DNA of 64,000 nucleotides from Bryobacterales bacterium (GTDB lineage: Bacteria; Acidobacteriota; Terriglobia; Bryobacterales; Bryobacteraceae): assembly GCA_020846745.1 (NCBI GenBank), contig JADLDI010000015.1:62001-126000 (forward strand). The letters are read 5' to 3'. The position numbers and the translations under genes were made by a program. Under the pieces are notes generated by a model. It worked only from the letters and a program-made list of their open reading frames with translations, was not told the origin of the DNA and did not search any database. Positions 16,290-26,579 of the stretch are shown here, in pieces; within the stretch, counting starts at the first letter, position 1, and the number at the start of each line of letters is the position of its first letter.

Positions 16290-18584
16290 TTACTTGATCG
16301 CCGCGGTAACGCCCGCCTGGCTGAAGTTACCGCCGGCACGGACGCTGACCGGAACAGCTTCGCCGACGGGCGCTTCCGCCGGCACGCGTACGTTGATCTG
16401 GATCATGCCCGGAGGCATGCCGGGAACGACACCGGCGTAGTCGACGTCGGCCTGGACACCGCCGATCCACACGGTTACCTGGTTGCGCAGGCCGCGAGCC
16501 TGTGTGGGTACCAGGTTCTCTTCCGCGGCCGTAAGATCGGCCACCCCACCGCCGGAGCCATAAAGGACCAGGACACTGCCACGGTCGGCCGGTGAAGCGG
16601 GATTATTTAATCCCCCGGACTGGTTGATAAAGGCGCCCTGCCCGCGGCCGGAACCGTTCAGGGTGAACAGTACCGGAGCGGTATCGGAAAGCTCGATCGG
16701 GGTTCGGTCCGAGAGAATGCCGTTCACCTCAACCTGCAGGTCGGCCACTCGCTGCCCGGCAAGCGCATACGGCACGATGGCGTTGATTTGCGTAGCCTGT
16801 ACGTAAAGTAGCGGGACCGCGGTATTGTTGATCAGAACGCGCGTGCCCCCCAGGTTCGTCGGAACGGGATTGCCGGAGGTCAGGCGCGCCACTTGTGGCT
16901 CGTTCGGGCCGAGGGTCCCGCCGTAAATCGTCAGCATCGAACCCGGTGCAAAGTCCCGCGCGAGGCCGTTACCGTTCGAGAGTTCGCGGATTGTCGGCTG
17001 GCCGGCGGCGATGTTGAGCGCAACCGGAATGGTGAGCGGCGCGAGCGTCGAGCCGGGCGCGGTGAGTGTAACAGTCCCGGAGTAACTCCCAATAGCAAGT
17101 CCGGCAGGATTTACAGAGACGGTTACTGTAACTGGGGTTGTTCCGTTAACGGGAGCGGCTTCAAGCCAGCCGCCTCCCGTTACGGCAACCGCGATCGGGA
17201 TATTGAAGTTCGAGGTGACAGAGACCGTCTGGCTGGGCGGCTTAGCGGAACTGGAGGCCGCGTCGAAGCGGAGGCTGGTTGGTGTTGCGGATACTGTCGC
17301 TGTTCCCGTCACCGTCAATTTCACGCTCACCAGGGCGCCCGCAATCTTCGAGCCCTCCGATAGAAATACGACACTACCTTGATAACTGCCCGGAGCTAGT
17401 CCGGCGGGGTTGATATTCACGGTAACGTTCGATGGTGTCTGTCCGGTGGTGGGGCTGACCGAAATCCAGGAGCCGGAGGCCACCTTCGCGGTGAAGTTAG
17501 TGGCCCCGGAAGCATTCACCTTCACTGTCTGCGGCGCCGGCGGCACTCCGGCTGCGGTCTGGAAAGTCAATGTGGTCGCATCGACGGAGATAGGCAGACT
17601 GCCGCTGACTTCGAGCGTTACCGGTACCGTGAGGGTACTCCAGTCAATTCCGGCCTGCAGCAGAATCGTTCCGCGATAGGTGCCGGGCGCGAGACCGGAG
17701 GGGTTCACTGAAACGTTGAGCACGGCGGGTGCGAACCCGGAGTCCGTGTCGACTGCCAGCCAGCCGGACGAGTTAGCTTGCACGGAAAACCCTGTGAACG
17801 TGTAATAGGAGACCGTCAGCTGCTGTTTGGGTGGGACGGCGTCTCCAATGCGATAGCGAAACGTGAGGGGGCCGGTCGAGGTCCACAGGGAAGCGGAACT
17901 GAGCACCCGAAGCGAAACTCCCACCACAACCGGCACGGGATTACCGGTGAAATAGATCGTGATAAATCCCTGATAAACGCCTGCCGGCAGATTGACGGGA
18001 GTAACGGACACAATCAGCGATGGAGCCGGCGTATTGGGGCCTGTGGCAATCGTTAGCCAGGAGCCGGAAGTGGTAGATGCCGTAGCGGAAAACGAGCCGG
18101 GAGCGGAGTAGATATAGAGAGCCTGACTGGGCGGCGCCGTACCCGCGGTGTCGTATTCAAATGCCAGTTGCGCGGCACTCACTGAAGCTTGGGGCGTTGT
18201 GGAGACCTGCAAGGTGACTGGGACGCTGATGGGGCTATTGGCAGCCCCCACGGCGGTGATCTGAATGAATCCCTGGTAGTTGCCTGCCGAAAGGCCAGCA
18301 ATGTTTACCGATACGTTCAGGATCGCCGGTGTGATGGCGGCGGTGGGAGAACTGACAGATAGCCAGGAAGCCCCGCTCGTGCTGACCTGGAAGGGTAACA
18401 CCGCACCGCCGGCGGTGATCGATAGCGTTTGAGCTCGGGGTGCCTGAGCATTGGCCGGCTGAATAAAGATGATTTGAGTCGGGGAAGCGCCAAGTTCAAC
18501 GGCCGACGCCGCAACCGGCATCATGAGCAGGCAGAGGATCCCGCCAGGTAAGAGGACGCGATGGGCAGACGAAACTTTCAACAT
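16290..18584 (-). CDS. Secreted BACON-like repeat protein with TIGR03437 (Solibacter) C-terminal domain
   Basis: 764 residues. Signal peptide (1-28), then five tandem beta-sandwich repeats of about 95-100 residues, each with a GSWLTI/GASWLSVS-type tryptophan strand and a GLxxGxYxGxI strand, as in BACON-like domains, reaching about residue 525. The last 235 residues are the TIGR03437 domain described from Candidatus Solibacter: FAPGSMLTIYGGTLGP, VQATQINAIVPYAL and VLYGSGGGV. Adhesion or polysaccharide binding outside the cell is plausible for the repeats, but the role of the C-terminal domain is unknown. The minus-strand leader contains TATAAT (18606-18601) and a GGAG ribosome binding site 8 bp before the ATG. 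Confidence 0.9.
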   Translation of the reverse strand: MLKVSSAHRVLLPGGILCLLMMPVAASAVELGASPTQIIFIQPANAQAPRAQTLSITAGGAVLPFQVSTSGASWLSVSSPTAAITPAILNVSVNIAGLSAGNYQGFIQITAVGAANSPISVPVTLQVSTTPQASVSAAQLAFEYDTAGTAPPSQALYIYSAPGSFSATASTTSGSWLTIATGPNTPAPSLIVSVTPVNLPAGVYQGFITIYFTGNPVPVVVGVSLRVLSSASLWTSTGPLTFRYRIGDAVPPKQQLTVSYYTFTGFSVQANSSGWLAVDTDSGFAPAVLNVSVNPSGLAPGTYRGTILLQAGIDWSTLTVPVTLEVSGSLPISVDATTLTFQTAAGVPPAPQTVKVNASGATNFTAKVASGSWISVSPTTGQTPSNVTVNINPAGLAPGSYQGSVVFLSEGSKIAGALVSVKLTVTGTATVSATPTSLRFDAASSSAKPPSQTVSVTSNFNIPIAVAVTGGGWLEAAPVNGTTPVTVTVSVNPAGLAIGSYSGTVTLTAPGSTLAPLTIPVALNIAAGQPTIRELSNGNGLARDFAPGSMLTIYGGTLGPNEPQVARLTSGNPVPTNLGGTRVLINNTAVPLLYVQATQINAIVPYALAGQRVADLQVEVNGILSDRTPIELSDTAPVLFTLNGSGRGQGAFINQSGGLNNPASPADRGSVLVLYGSGGGVADLTAAEENLVPTQARGLRNQVTVWIGGVQADVDYAGVVPGMPPGMIQINVRVPAEAPVGEAVPVSVRAGGNFSQAGVTAAIK

Positions 18585-18755
18585 AATCTACTCCGGCTTG
18601 ATTATAAGACGATTCGGTACGAAATTCAGCGAGGGGTTTGACGCAGCCCTACTTATCACCGTCGAGAAGCGCGGGAAGGTGAAGGCAGTGGACAGAACAA
18701 TCGAATGGTGACAACACGAATCGAGCTGAGATCACCCCGCCCGCGCTACCGCTCA

Positions 18756-20669
18756 TTACCGCCGCACAGTCAACGTGACGCTCGACGGATACTCGCGCGA
18801 GTGGTGGACGGTGTTGTGAGCGATGACGCCTTGCGACTCGTCGTAGTTATTGCCCCCGGTGTTCAGGTTGCGGTCAAACCGTGGGAAGTTACTGCTTGAT
18901 ATCTCAATACGGATGCGGTGGCCGGCGGCGAAATGATTGCTCGTGTTCAACGGGCTAAGTGCCACCTTGTAGACCTTTCCCTTCTCCATAAAAACAGTTT
19001 TGTCGTACCCTTCGCGATAGCGGACCCGCTGGATCGTCTCATCCAGGTTGTAGGCGCGGCCATCCGGATAGACGTCCACCAGTTTTGCCGTAAAGTCGGT
19101 GTCTTTGGCATCGGACGAGATATATAAGGTGACTTCTATGGGTCCTGTTACTTCAACGGCTTCCTTCAGCGGTTCGGTCGAATATACAAGGATATCCGCG
19201 CGCGCTTCCATACGCCGTTGGTCGAACGCTCCGGCCGTAACCGCGTTTCCCGTGCAACAGACGTTCCCGCCATAAGAAAGGACCGGGTTGTTGGGATCGT
19301 AAGTGAACTGGTCCGGGCGGTCCCCGGAAGGTGCGGCGGATGTAAGCGTGCCGTCGCCGTAGAGACTATTCGCCTTGCCGCCACTGGCCAAGTACAGAGT
19401 TTGCGTGCGAGAACCCTCCGGGGGCCACTGCTCGGCGGTCTGCCACTTGTTCAGGCCCATCGTGTAGTAACGGACTTTCGGCATCTTGTCGAAGGTCTCG
19501 CTCTTTTCGCCTTTAAGGAAGTGGTCGAACCAACCGTAAGTCAGCTCGTCGTAATTGAGGCGGGCGTCGCCCATGTTCCGTTCGCCGACGATGGTATCCT
19601 CCGACGCGCGCTTAAACCCGCAATGCGCCACCGGCGCGATGATCGCGTACTGCTGGTTGGCTATCTCCGGCCTGGCCGTCTTTCGTACATAGTTATAGGC
19701 AGCAAGATTCGGCCCGATAGAAACGTCGTACCACGACATGAACCAGAACCCGGGAATGTTGATCGGCTTGTCGTCGTGCCACAGGCCGCCGCGATACCAG
19801 GCCGCATCGTTAGGGGCGCGCTGGATCATCCTGCCGCCCGTCTCGACATCCATTGCGTCTGCATAGATGCCCCGCGGGCCATTCACCGCTTTAATAATGT
19901 CCTGGACCGGCAGATGCCATAGCGCCTTCGCCCAGTCCACCGGCGGCATCTGCGGCGCAAGGTCAAACATGCGCGACGCATTCAGTAAGTCGGCATGCTG
20001 GGTATCGGGCGAGAACATAGGGCGAACCTGATTCTGTTCGCCGTAAATCCAGGCGGCAAATAGCATCTGGAACGCGCCGCCACGATACCAGTTACCTTGT
20101 TCATAGTAGGGTCCGACACGCCCGACGCCCGCGCCGAACCCTTGCGGGATCATCGTCGTGAATGCCGGGTGTGCCCGTGCGGCTACGGCGAGTTGCCATT
20201 CCGCAGTCGACGAACAACCGATGGTGCCCACCTTTCCGTTCGACCAGTCCTGCTTAGCTATCCACGACAGCGCGTCGTCCCCATCCGTAAGCGGCATACC
20301 AAGAATGTCGTAGTTACCTTCGGAGTAAAAGTGGCCGCGCTCGTTCATCACGATATACGCAAAGCCCTTCTTCACTGCTTGAATCTGCGATGTCATGTCG
20401 GCCGGCGCCCCTATCTTCACGTCCCAGAAGTTGAAGTTATAAGGTGTGCGGACGAAGATAGTCCCGTATTTTTTCGCAGTATCTTTCGGCCGATAGACAT
20501 CCGCTGCCATCCGCTTGCCGTCGCGCATCGGGACCATTACCTTCCGCTCGACGATAGCGATCGATTGAAGTTCCTTCTCCAGCCGCTTGCGGCGCGCCAC
20601 GAGACTTTCGTCTCCGCCCTGCGCGAACAGAGACACGGAAACTGCGATGAAGGTAAGAGCGATACGCAT
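18756..20669 (-). CDS. Secreted CocE/NonD-family serine hydrolase (X-Pro dipeptidyl-peptidase-like)
   Basis: 637 residues from the ATG at 20669, which gives a clean signal peptide ([16 protein letters not shown]); the upstream ATG at 20750 would overlap the kinase gene. The alpha/beta-hydrolase domain contains [18 protein letters not shown] and the nucleophile elbow GCSSTAEW (Ser about 153), where the usual motif is G-x-S-Y-x-G. The C-terminal jelly-roll domain begins with [10 protein letters not shown] and ends with [16 protein letters not shown], as in CocE and PepX. Likely hydrolyses acyl or peptidyl esters or amides outside the cytoplasm. It is the last gene of a three-gene cluster with the ROK kinase and nagA-like genes (gaps of about 20 bp). 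Confidence 0.87.
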   Translation of the reverse strand: MRIALTFIAVSVSLFAQGGDESLVARRKRLEKELQSIAIVERKVMVPMRDGKRMAADVYRPKDTAKKYGTIFVRTPYNFNFWDVKIGAPADMTSQIQAVKKGFAYIVMNERGHFYSEGNYDILGMPLTDGDDALSWIAKQDWSNGKVGTIGCSSTAEWQLAVAARAHPAFTTMIPQGFGAGVGRVGPYYEQGNWYRGGAFQMLFAAWIYGEQNQVRPMFSPDTQHADLLNASRMFDLAPQMPPVDWAKALWHLPVQDIIKAVNGPRGIYADAMDVETGGRMIQRAPNDAAWYRGGLWHDDKPINIPGFWFMSWYDVSIGPNLAAYNYVRKTARPEIANQQYAIIAPVAHCGFKRASEDTIVGERNMGDARLNYDELTYGWFDHFLKGEKSETFDKMPKVRYYTMGLNKWQTAEQWPPEGSRTQTLYLASGGKANSLYGDGTLTSAAPSGDRPDQFTYDPNNPVLSYGGNVCCTGNAVTAGAFDQRRMEARADILVYSTEPLKEAVEVTGPIEVTLYISSDAKDTDFTAKLVDVYPDGRAYNLDETIQRVRYREGYDKTVFMEKGKVYKVALSPLNTSNHFAAGHRIRIEISSSNFPRFDRNLNTGGNNYDESQGVIAHNTVHHSREYPSSVTLTVRR

Positions 20670-20688
20670 CTGCGGATATCCTATAGCA

Positions 20689-22074
20689 TCAAGCGATCTG
20701 CGGAAGCGAGGCGGCGGCTGCGGCCTGTCCAACACGCCGGCTGGCTTCATCCGGAAGACGAACGTCGATGCTTAGGTTCGGAAACTCGGTCCTCAGCACT
20801 TCGTTCGCGACTTTCAGGATAACTTCGCCGCCGGAACCAGTGGTCACGCGGCCCATCACCAGCACCGTGCCGATATCGTAGTAATTCGAATAGTGCGCGA
20901 GCGCATAGCCGAAGTATGAGCCAATAGTCTGGTAGATCTTTTCAGCGCGCGCATCGCCTTGCTTCATCAGCGCCTGCACTTGCTCCAACCGTTCGGGCAC
21001 ACCCATGTCGGCGGGAACCTCGATGCCCGCGGGTCCAAGCAGGCGATTGACGGCCTGCTGCGAGAGATATTGGACACCGCAGCCGCGGTCGCCCGACCAT
21101 TCATCGGGCGGCGCAAGCGGGTTCACGTCAATCGGCACAAAAGCCAGTTCGTCAAGCCAGGTGGTGATGTTACCTGTGCCATCTACATAGCCCGCCGCGA
21201 GACTGCTACCGAACGCGAGACCGAGCACGCGATTGCGGTTTAGCGACATCGACCCGGCTAAGGCCGATACCGCACCGTCATTCGCCACCACCAGCGGTAC
21301 GTCGTTGAATTCTTTCTTCAGCCGGTGATACAGCGGCACGATCTCCTGCTCAAACAAGTCGCGCGGCACACCGCGGAACAGCGATGCGATCCGTGATTCG
21401 TTATCGACATAAACGCCGGCGGAACTGACGCCGATCGCATCCAGGCGCGGCAGCGTGGCCGCGGCAGCTTTAATGGCGTGACGGATGTGCTCGTAGTGAT
21501 AGGCGGGATCAGCCTGCGGCTTCGGGTCCCACTTGAATTCAGCGGCAAACGTCTGCTTGCCGTCCTGTTCCGCGTAGGCCTTGATATCGGATGCGCCCTT
21601 GTCGATCGCCACTCGGCAACCGCCGGTATGTCGCCCCAGCGGCAACGTAACATGCGAAGGCTTCGGAAACGCGTCGCCGGCCGCATGCCGGATCTCGAAC
21701 GGGTGGCCGTAGATGATCGGCCCCATCACGTCCACGTCGAACAACCGGTTGGCGTCGTAGCGATACACGTAGTCGCGCAGCATGCTGACCAGCGTTTCCG
21801 GCGCGTCGATGTGAACGCGGAAGCCGCCTACGGCCCACAACAGGAATTTCACCTCGCGTTCAAGAAAGCGGAGGTTGACGGCTGTAGCAGCGCTGCTTAA
21901 GTCGTTCGAGATCGCCCGGTCGAAGATATAGGTCGAACCATTGCCTTGTTCGATCGCGATGCGGATCGGCAGTGAGTTACCCGCAACCCTTTGGGCGAAC
22001 GCCCGCCAGGCCAGCGCGGCAGGCCGGAACTCCGGATCGAGGACAGGTTTGATTTTTGGAACAACGAGTTCCAT
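20689..22074 (-). CDS. ROK/hexokinase-type sugar kinase
   Basis: 461 residues, cytoplasmic. The phosphate-1 ATP motif is [11 protein letters not shown] (about 178-188) and the second ATPase motif is [30 protein letters not shown] lies between them. An extra N-terminal region of about 170 residues precedes the kinase core, so it is longer than ordinary ROK kinases (about 300). Its neighbour at 22095 is an N-acetylglucosamine-6-phosphate deacetylase-like protein, so the natural guess is phosphorylation of an N-acetylated amino sugar, which the next enzyme deacetylates. Substrate specificity is inferred only from this context. Confidence 0.8.
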   Translation of the reverse strand: MELVVPKIKPVLDPEFRPAALAWRAFAQRVAGNSLPIRIAIEQGNGSTYIFDRAISNDLSSAATAVNLRFLEREVKFLLWAVGGFRVHIDAPETLVSMLRDYVYRYDANRLFDVDVMGPIIYGHPFEIRHAAGDAFPKPSHVTLPLGRHTGGCRVAIDKGASDIKAYAEQDGKQTFAAEFKWDPKPQADPAYHYEHIRHAIKAAAATLPRLDAIGVSSAGVYVDNESRIASLFRGVPRDLFEQEIVPLYHRLKKEFNDVPLVVANDGAVSALAGSMSLNRNRVLGLAFGSSLAAGYVDGTGNITTWLDELAFVPIDVNPLAPPDEWSGDRGCGVQYLSQQAVNRLLGPAGIEVPADMGVPERLEQVQALMKQGDARAEKIYQTIGSYFGYALAHYSNYYDIGTVLVMGRVTTGSGGEVILKVANEVLRTEFPNLSIDVRLPDEASRRVGQAAAAASLPQIA

Positions 22075-22094
22075 TGCTACTCCTTTGAATACTG

Positions 22095-23117
22095 TTACTG
22101 GACGGGAACGTACGCGCCGTTCTTCCGCTCGACCCCGCGGCTGTGTGTCGGCGCTTTAGATAGGTCGATTCCCAGCCGGCTGAGCGCCGGCGCAAGAAAT
22201 GCCGCGGCGTTACTGGTAACTGCCCGTTCGACCACTTCCGCCGCGATGCCCCAACTTAACGCGAGGTTCATGCACTCGATCAGCGATGTGCACGAACCGC
22301 TCAGGTCGAAGGAACGGACACGGCCGGCTTCGTCGCGGCGCACTTCAAACGTGCGGCCCCACAGTTCGGCCGTCGTTGGCACGGGCGCTCCGATCAGCGG
22401 ACTCTCATCCGCCACGAAGATCACTTTGTCGGGACCTTTGCCGTCCACCATCAACTTCACTGCGTATTCGGGCACGTGGATCGAATCGGGAATGATCATC
22501 GAGAACACGCGGCGGTCCGTGAACTGGGCGACCATCCGCAAATCTTTCACGCCAATCTTGTCGCGAGTGGCGGCATTCAAAACGTGAGTGAATGCGGTGG
22601 CGCCGGCGCCGATACCTTCCTGAATCTGTTCGACTGTCGGATTCTGGTGGCCAAGACTCACGGCGATGCCCCGGCTGGTCAGGTAGCGGATCACCTCAAC
22701 CGCTCCCGGGCGCTCTGCGGCCATGGTGACCCAACCGATGAAACCGCCGGACCATTCGATAAGTTTGGATGCGAACTCGACCGTCGGGTCGCAACGCAAC
22801 TGCGGGTTGTGCGCTCCGATGCATTCGGGAGCCAGAAACGGACCTTCCAGATGCGGCGGCAGAATTCCCTGCCCCCATTCGTAATCGCGGGCGGCGCGGA
22901 ACACGGGAAGGTTCGACTGGTACGCCTCCGCACTAGCGGTCACCATAGTGGGGCAGACAAACCCGTAGCCCAGGCCATAGTAGTAGCGGGCAACGGCCTC
23001 AAGCTGCGCCGGCGTGAGCCCTGGCGTGTCGAACGCAACGAAGCCGGACCAGACTCCGTTCTCAAACAGCGGCCCGCCGTTCACCTGAAGTGACGCCGGG
23101 TAGCATCTCGCATTCAC
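22095..23117 (-). CDS. nagA: N-acetylglucosamine-6-phosphate deacetylase-like amidohydrolase, N-terminally short
   Basis: 340 residues from the GTG at 23117, with AGGAG 10 bp upstream; a longer frame up to 23261 adds sequence unlike the family. It begins at SLQVNGG, a conserved point that in ordinary NagA comes after about 60 residues, so the small N-terminal beta-sandwich is missing. The metal-binding and catalytic residues are present: HLEGPFLAP (Glu), SLGHQNP (His), FTHVLNA (His) and the catalytic Asp in FVADESPLIGAP. Expected reaction: GlcNAc-6-phosphate to glucosamine-6-phosphate plus acetate. First gene of the nagA-kinase-hydrolase cluster; the 276 bp upstream show no clear element. Confidence 0.78.
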   Translation of the reverse strand: MNARCYPASLQVNGGPLFENGVWSGFVAFDTPGLTPAQLEAVARYYYGLGYGFVCPTMVTASAEAYQSNLPVFRAARDYEWGQGILPPHLEGPFLAPECIGAHNPQLRCDPTVEFASKLIEWSGGFIGWVTMAAERPGAVEVIRYLTSRGIAVSLGHQNPTVEQIQEGIGAGATAFTHVLNAATRDKIGVKDLRMVAQFTDRRVFSMIIPDSIHVPEYAVKLMVDGKGPDKVIFVADESPLIGAPVPTTAELWGRTFEVRRDEAGRVRSFDLSGSCTSLIECMNLALSWGIAAEVVERAVTSNAAAFLAPALSRLGIDLSKAPTHSRGVERKNGAYVPVQ

Positions 23118-23393
23118 AGATCGATTTCTCCTGTTGGGGAATGCCCCAAAGTCCACGATAGCCGATTCCAAACAGAACCACGACCGCGAGGGAGTGTCTC
23201 GCAGGCCGTACCGAATCACCCAAAGCCCAATCACCCTCTCCGTTCCACCCTGTCGGGCCAACGTCTACGTTCGCGGCCCGACCTCCCGGTCGGCCTCGCC
23301 GGCTCGCACGTTTCAACTTCCGCAGTCCGCAACAGGTCTTACGTTCGGACATACGCTCTTTCCTCACCCCCGCCAGTGAGCGCGCGGACGCGT

Positions 23394-25346
23394 CTACTTA
23401 GTCACGTAATCCCACTCCGCGGAGGAGAGCTTCTCAATACCCGCCAGGTCGCGCTCGAGCAGATACCCCTGACTCACCAGTTTCTGTGCCACGCGGCGGA
23501 CCTCCTCCAGGTACTTCGCCTTCGACTGATACCGTTTCAGCACCTTGTCTTTCGGAAAGGCAAAGTACGAACCAGTCATGCTGAATAACTCTTCCGGAGA
23601 GCCGATCGCCGGGTTTCGCAGGTTCCACCCGGTATGCATCGCCAGCGGGACAGCTACCTGCGGAGTCTTCAGTCCTCCTAAGTCGTTGCCGTCGGCGTCC
23701 ACTTGCGGCACTAACACCGCAAACGGAGGTCCCATCTTCGGCGGCTCGTTTGTAACAATGCCTTTGCTACGGAAGTCGGGACCAAAGTCCAGGCGAAACA
23801 CCTCGTGGATCCGCGTTGGCGTAACCACGTTCGGCATCTTTGGATATTGGACCTGGCTCACGGGCGCCAGTTCCTTCTTCGCGATCGTCGGGTAGACCGA
23901 AGGCGGCGGTGCTTTGTCCTCCGCCAGCCAGCGCTCGAACGCGATCAGCAGCCCACGGTTGAACCAGCCCCAATCGTTCGCATTGCTCAGGTAGCGGGTG
24001 TTCTTCGACGGCCTGGGCGGGAACGATCCCGGACCGTGATTGCCGCCCGACATGACGTATAACCGCGAACTAGGTCCGAGCGGCGCGTCGCCGGACCCAT
24101 CGAACTTAGTGTGCATCAGTGACGCGGCGCGGCCGTAGTATTCGTAGACCGAGTTAGTATAGAAGATCTTAGGCACCACGCCGTCTTTCTCCGCCCGGCT
24201 CAGCAGGCCGTCGGTAAGTCCCGTAACTGGGTCGGTCTGCGGTAAGTCTGTGAACGGGAAAATATCGGTAGCGTAGTAGAAGTTAAAGAACGGCCGTGCG
24301 TCGCGCGAGGGCTGCGCGAACTGGTGATTGAAGTTCCCGCGGCCTCCTCCCGCCACATTGGCCCACACGCCATCGAACACTCGCGTGCCCTGCTCGCTCT
24401 TGTTGAAGCCTTGATAAAGGAACGTGCGGAGAAAGCGTCCGCTTTGCGAACTCCCCCAGGCCAGTGTGCGGCGAGCGGCCGGTTTCAACGCGTCAAGCGG
24501 CGCGGGCGCGGTGCCGGCCTTCAGTGCCGAGATCATGTCTCGAATGCCGGCCATGCCCAGTCCTGTCACAGGCGGATCCTGTGAGCGGTACACCACTTCG
24601 TAGATCTTGCCGGACTCGAAGCCTGACTTCTTATACACCGCGCCACGGTCTTGCGTGAACGACCACTCCGACCGCGGTATCACGCGGCGCGCGCCGGCCG
24701 CCAACGTGCGTTCGGTAAGAGTGTTTGCCGGATCGCCCGGGTTAGCGACCTTATACGGAAAGAACAGCCGGTCACCCAGCGAGAAGCTCGTAATAGCCTC
24801 ATCCGGCACGAAGTCGGACCGGACTAACCCGGTAATCGGCGAGCCATCGGGGTTCTTGGCAACCGGCACCGTGACAGAAATAAGTGGCGGTTCACGCGGA
24901 ATGTCCCACTGCCACCCGATCCATACGAGCAGGAACCCTTGCTCGAACAGCAGGCCATCGCCCATCTCCGCTTCGGTCCGCGGATCGTTGGAGCCCGTAC
25001 CCCGATTGAACACGCTCACCATGCCCTTGCGCCCGCGATTTGATACTTCAAACAGCAAGGTGCCGTTGCCCTTGGCCGGATCGCGCGGTGCAAACAGCAC
25101 AAAGTCGGCGTAAAACTCGACCTTCCCCTGATCGTTGCGGGGCGCGAGTTTCACGTTCACGATGTCCTTGTTCGCCGCGGCCATCGGGTCCACCGCGAAG
25201 TAGGCTTTGCCAATCAGACGCTCATATGCGCCAGTCTTGCCGAACGGCTTGCCGTTCAGGATAGGAGATCGCTCCGTAATCTCGACACGCGTTACGGCCG
25301 CGCTGAGGGCGAGAGGAAGCAGGCAAACAAGTAAGGATCGCGCCAC
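23394..25346 (-). CDS. Secreted alpha/beta hydrolase (Abhydrolase_10-type)
   Basis: 650 residues with a signal peptide at 1-18. The nucleophile elbow is GSSQSGR (298-304) after ARRTLAW, and GGNHGPGSFPPRP probably carries the catalytic His. The sequence fits the large uncharacterised family labelled alpha/beta hydrolase domain (PF20091-type), which is abundant in Acidobacteriota and Proteobacteria; no substrate is established. The start is GTG, with TACAAT ending 8 bp upstream and no ribosome binding site, so it seems leaderless. Single gene, separated by 145 bp from the preceding one. Confidence 0.85.
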   Translation of the reverse strand: MARSLLVCLLPLALSAAVTRVEITERSPILNGKPFGKTGAYERLIGKAYFAVDPMAAANKDIVNVKLAPRNDQGKVEFYADFVLFAPRDPAKGNGTLLFEVSNRGRKGMVSVFNRGTGSNDPRTEAEMGDGLLFEQGFLLVWIGWQWDIPREPPLISVTVPVAKNPDGSPITGLVRSDFVPDEAITSFSLGDRLFFPYKVANPGDPANTLTERTLAAGARRVIPRSEWSFTQDRGAVYKKSGFESGKIYEVVYRSQDPPVTGLGMAGIRDMISALKAGTAPAPLDALKPAARRTLAWGSSQSGRFLRTFLYQGFNKSEQGTRVFDGVWANVAGGGRGNFNHQFAQPSRDARPFFNFYYATDIFPFTDLPQTDPVTGLTDGLLSRAEKDGVVPKIFYTNSVYEYYGRAASLMHTKFDGSGDAPLGPSSRLYVMSGGNHGPGSFPPRPSKNTRYLSNANDWGWFNRGLLIAFERWLAEDKAPPPSVYPTIAKKELAPVSQVQYPKMPNVVTPTRIHEVFRLDFGPDFRSKGIVTNEPPKMGPPFAVLVPQVDADGNDLGGLKTPQVAVPLAMHTGWNLRNPAIGSPEELFSMTGSYFAFPKDKVLKRYQSKAKYLEEVRRVAQKLVSQGYLLERDLAGIEKLSSAEWDYVTK

Positions 25347-25491
25347 GACTCAACATTGTAATCGCATCCACCGGATCGGATTCGTTGAACCACAAATAGA
25401 CGTGTCTTTCGGCGCACGCTCTCTTCGACATCGAATTCGCGAACGCCCGGTCTGCAGATCTCAACACGGACAGCTAAAGCGATGTGGACAC

Positions 25492-26502
25492 TTACTTCCC
25501 AGTGTTCACGTATTGTATGCAGTCGCCTTGGTTCTTGAACGGCGGGTTCGTGAAGTCCTTCCAACCGTCGTCCTTGCACTGCTCGACACTGGTCGGTGAG
25601 GTCTCGCCGGGCGAACCACCTAAGACACATATACTCATCAAAGTTGAAGCGCCCATTCCGGTGCTGATGGGGCCTGCGATGTGGCTATTCAGCCCGGTAC
25701 TCGTGAGATTGAATTTGTAATAATTCGACGACCTGGAATTGCCGGCCCAAAAAGACGATCCATCAGGGTCTAGCGCCAGCGCATACCAGGCTTCCGGCTC
25801 GCCACTCACGTCATACGTAGCAACGACAGCCCCGCTGGCGTTATAGCGCTTGATTTCGCTGTTCCCGTAAAGAGCGAAATCGCTCAGGAGTGCGCCTCCG
25901 TCGGGCAGATTGCGGATCTGGACTGCTAGCGTAGCTGTTCCCGTTGAGAAGTTCGGTCCAGACAATCCTGATGATATCGAAACAGTCTTAATATCTTGAG
26001 TCTGTTGAGTGTACCGGATCGTGTCGTTATCGGCTGCGATGTCGAAAGAGTCAACCCTCGTGGTAATTACAGACTTAATGAACGTGCCATCCGCGGCAAA
26101 CTGCAAAATGCCGTTAAACCCGTTGCCCACGTACACCTTGCCATCCGGGCCGAACACGACGCTTGTGGGGAATGAGTAACCTGAGCCGAACAACGTATTC
26201 GTGTGCGGTGGTAGGGGTCCCGCAAAGCGAGAAACATTATTGAGGTATAGTTCCGTGACGTACAGACTCCGATCTGGCGCGAAAGCGCAGCCAGGCATGA
26301 AATTGGTCCGGTCAGTACGCCCAGTCGACAACGTCTCCTGAAGTACGCCCGCTTGATTGCGGACTTGAACAAAGCCGGGTGCAATGCCGAGAAACACGTC
26401 ACCTGCTTTCCATGCATAGCCAGGCTGTCCGGCTATTGCCTCCCCTGCTGGAACCCAACAGGCGGCGAAAGAGAACAGAACGATCAATCTTCGCGTGAGC
26501 AC
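25492..26502 (-). CDS. Secreted NHL/SMP-30-like beta-propeller protein with Cys-containing FKNQG tail
   Basis: 336 residues from the GTG at 26502, which gives a signal peptide (RRLIVLFSFAACWVPAGEA). The longer open frame to 26733 overlaps the decayed vapC and is not credible. The mature part has propeller repeats (FAPDRSLYVTELYLNNVSRF, VVFGPDGKVYVGNGFNGIL, ALDPDGSSFWAGNSRSSNYY). The C-terminus CKDDGWKDFTNPPFKNQGDC is a short two-cysteine module found at the end of many unrelated secreted proteins; its role is unknown to me. A cell-surface role is inferred. Base composition is slightly more AT-rich than its neighbours. Confidence 0.75.
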   Translation of the reverse strand: MLTRRLIVLFSFAACWVPAGEAIAGQPGYAWKAGDVFLGIAPGFVQVRNQAGVLQETLSTGRTDRTNFMPGCAFAPDRSLYVTELYLNNVSRFAGPLPPHTNTLFGSGYSFPTSVVFGPDGKVYVGNGFNGILQFAADGTFIKSVITTRVDSFDIAADNDTIRYTQQTQDIKTVSISSGLSGPNFSTGTATLAVQIRNLPDGGALLSDFALYGNSEIKRYNASGAVVATYDVSGEPEAWYALALDPDGSSFWAGNSRSSNYYKFNLTSTGLNSHIAGPISTGMGASTLMSICVLGGSPGETSPTSVEQCKDDGWKDFTNPPFKNQGDCIQYVNTGK

Positions 26503-26579
26503 AATTACATCGGCCCTTTCTGGCTTTGGGGCTGTCAGACAGTTCACAAAGCCAACGCAAGAATACGCACACCCCACCT

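Noticed and set aside
18585-18755. Possible small gene between the TIGR03437 and CocE genes
   Set aside because: Only short frames without start signals; nothing beyond the -10 of the TIGR03437 gene is visible.
23118-23393. Possible small gene or element upstream of nagA
   Set aside because: No convincing frame, hairpin or repeat; I see only an ordinary intergenic region.
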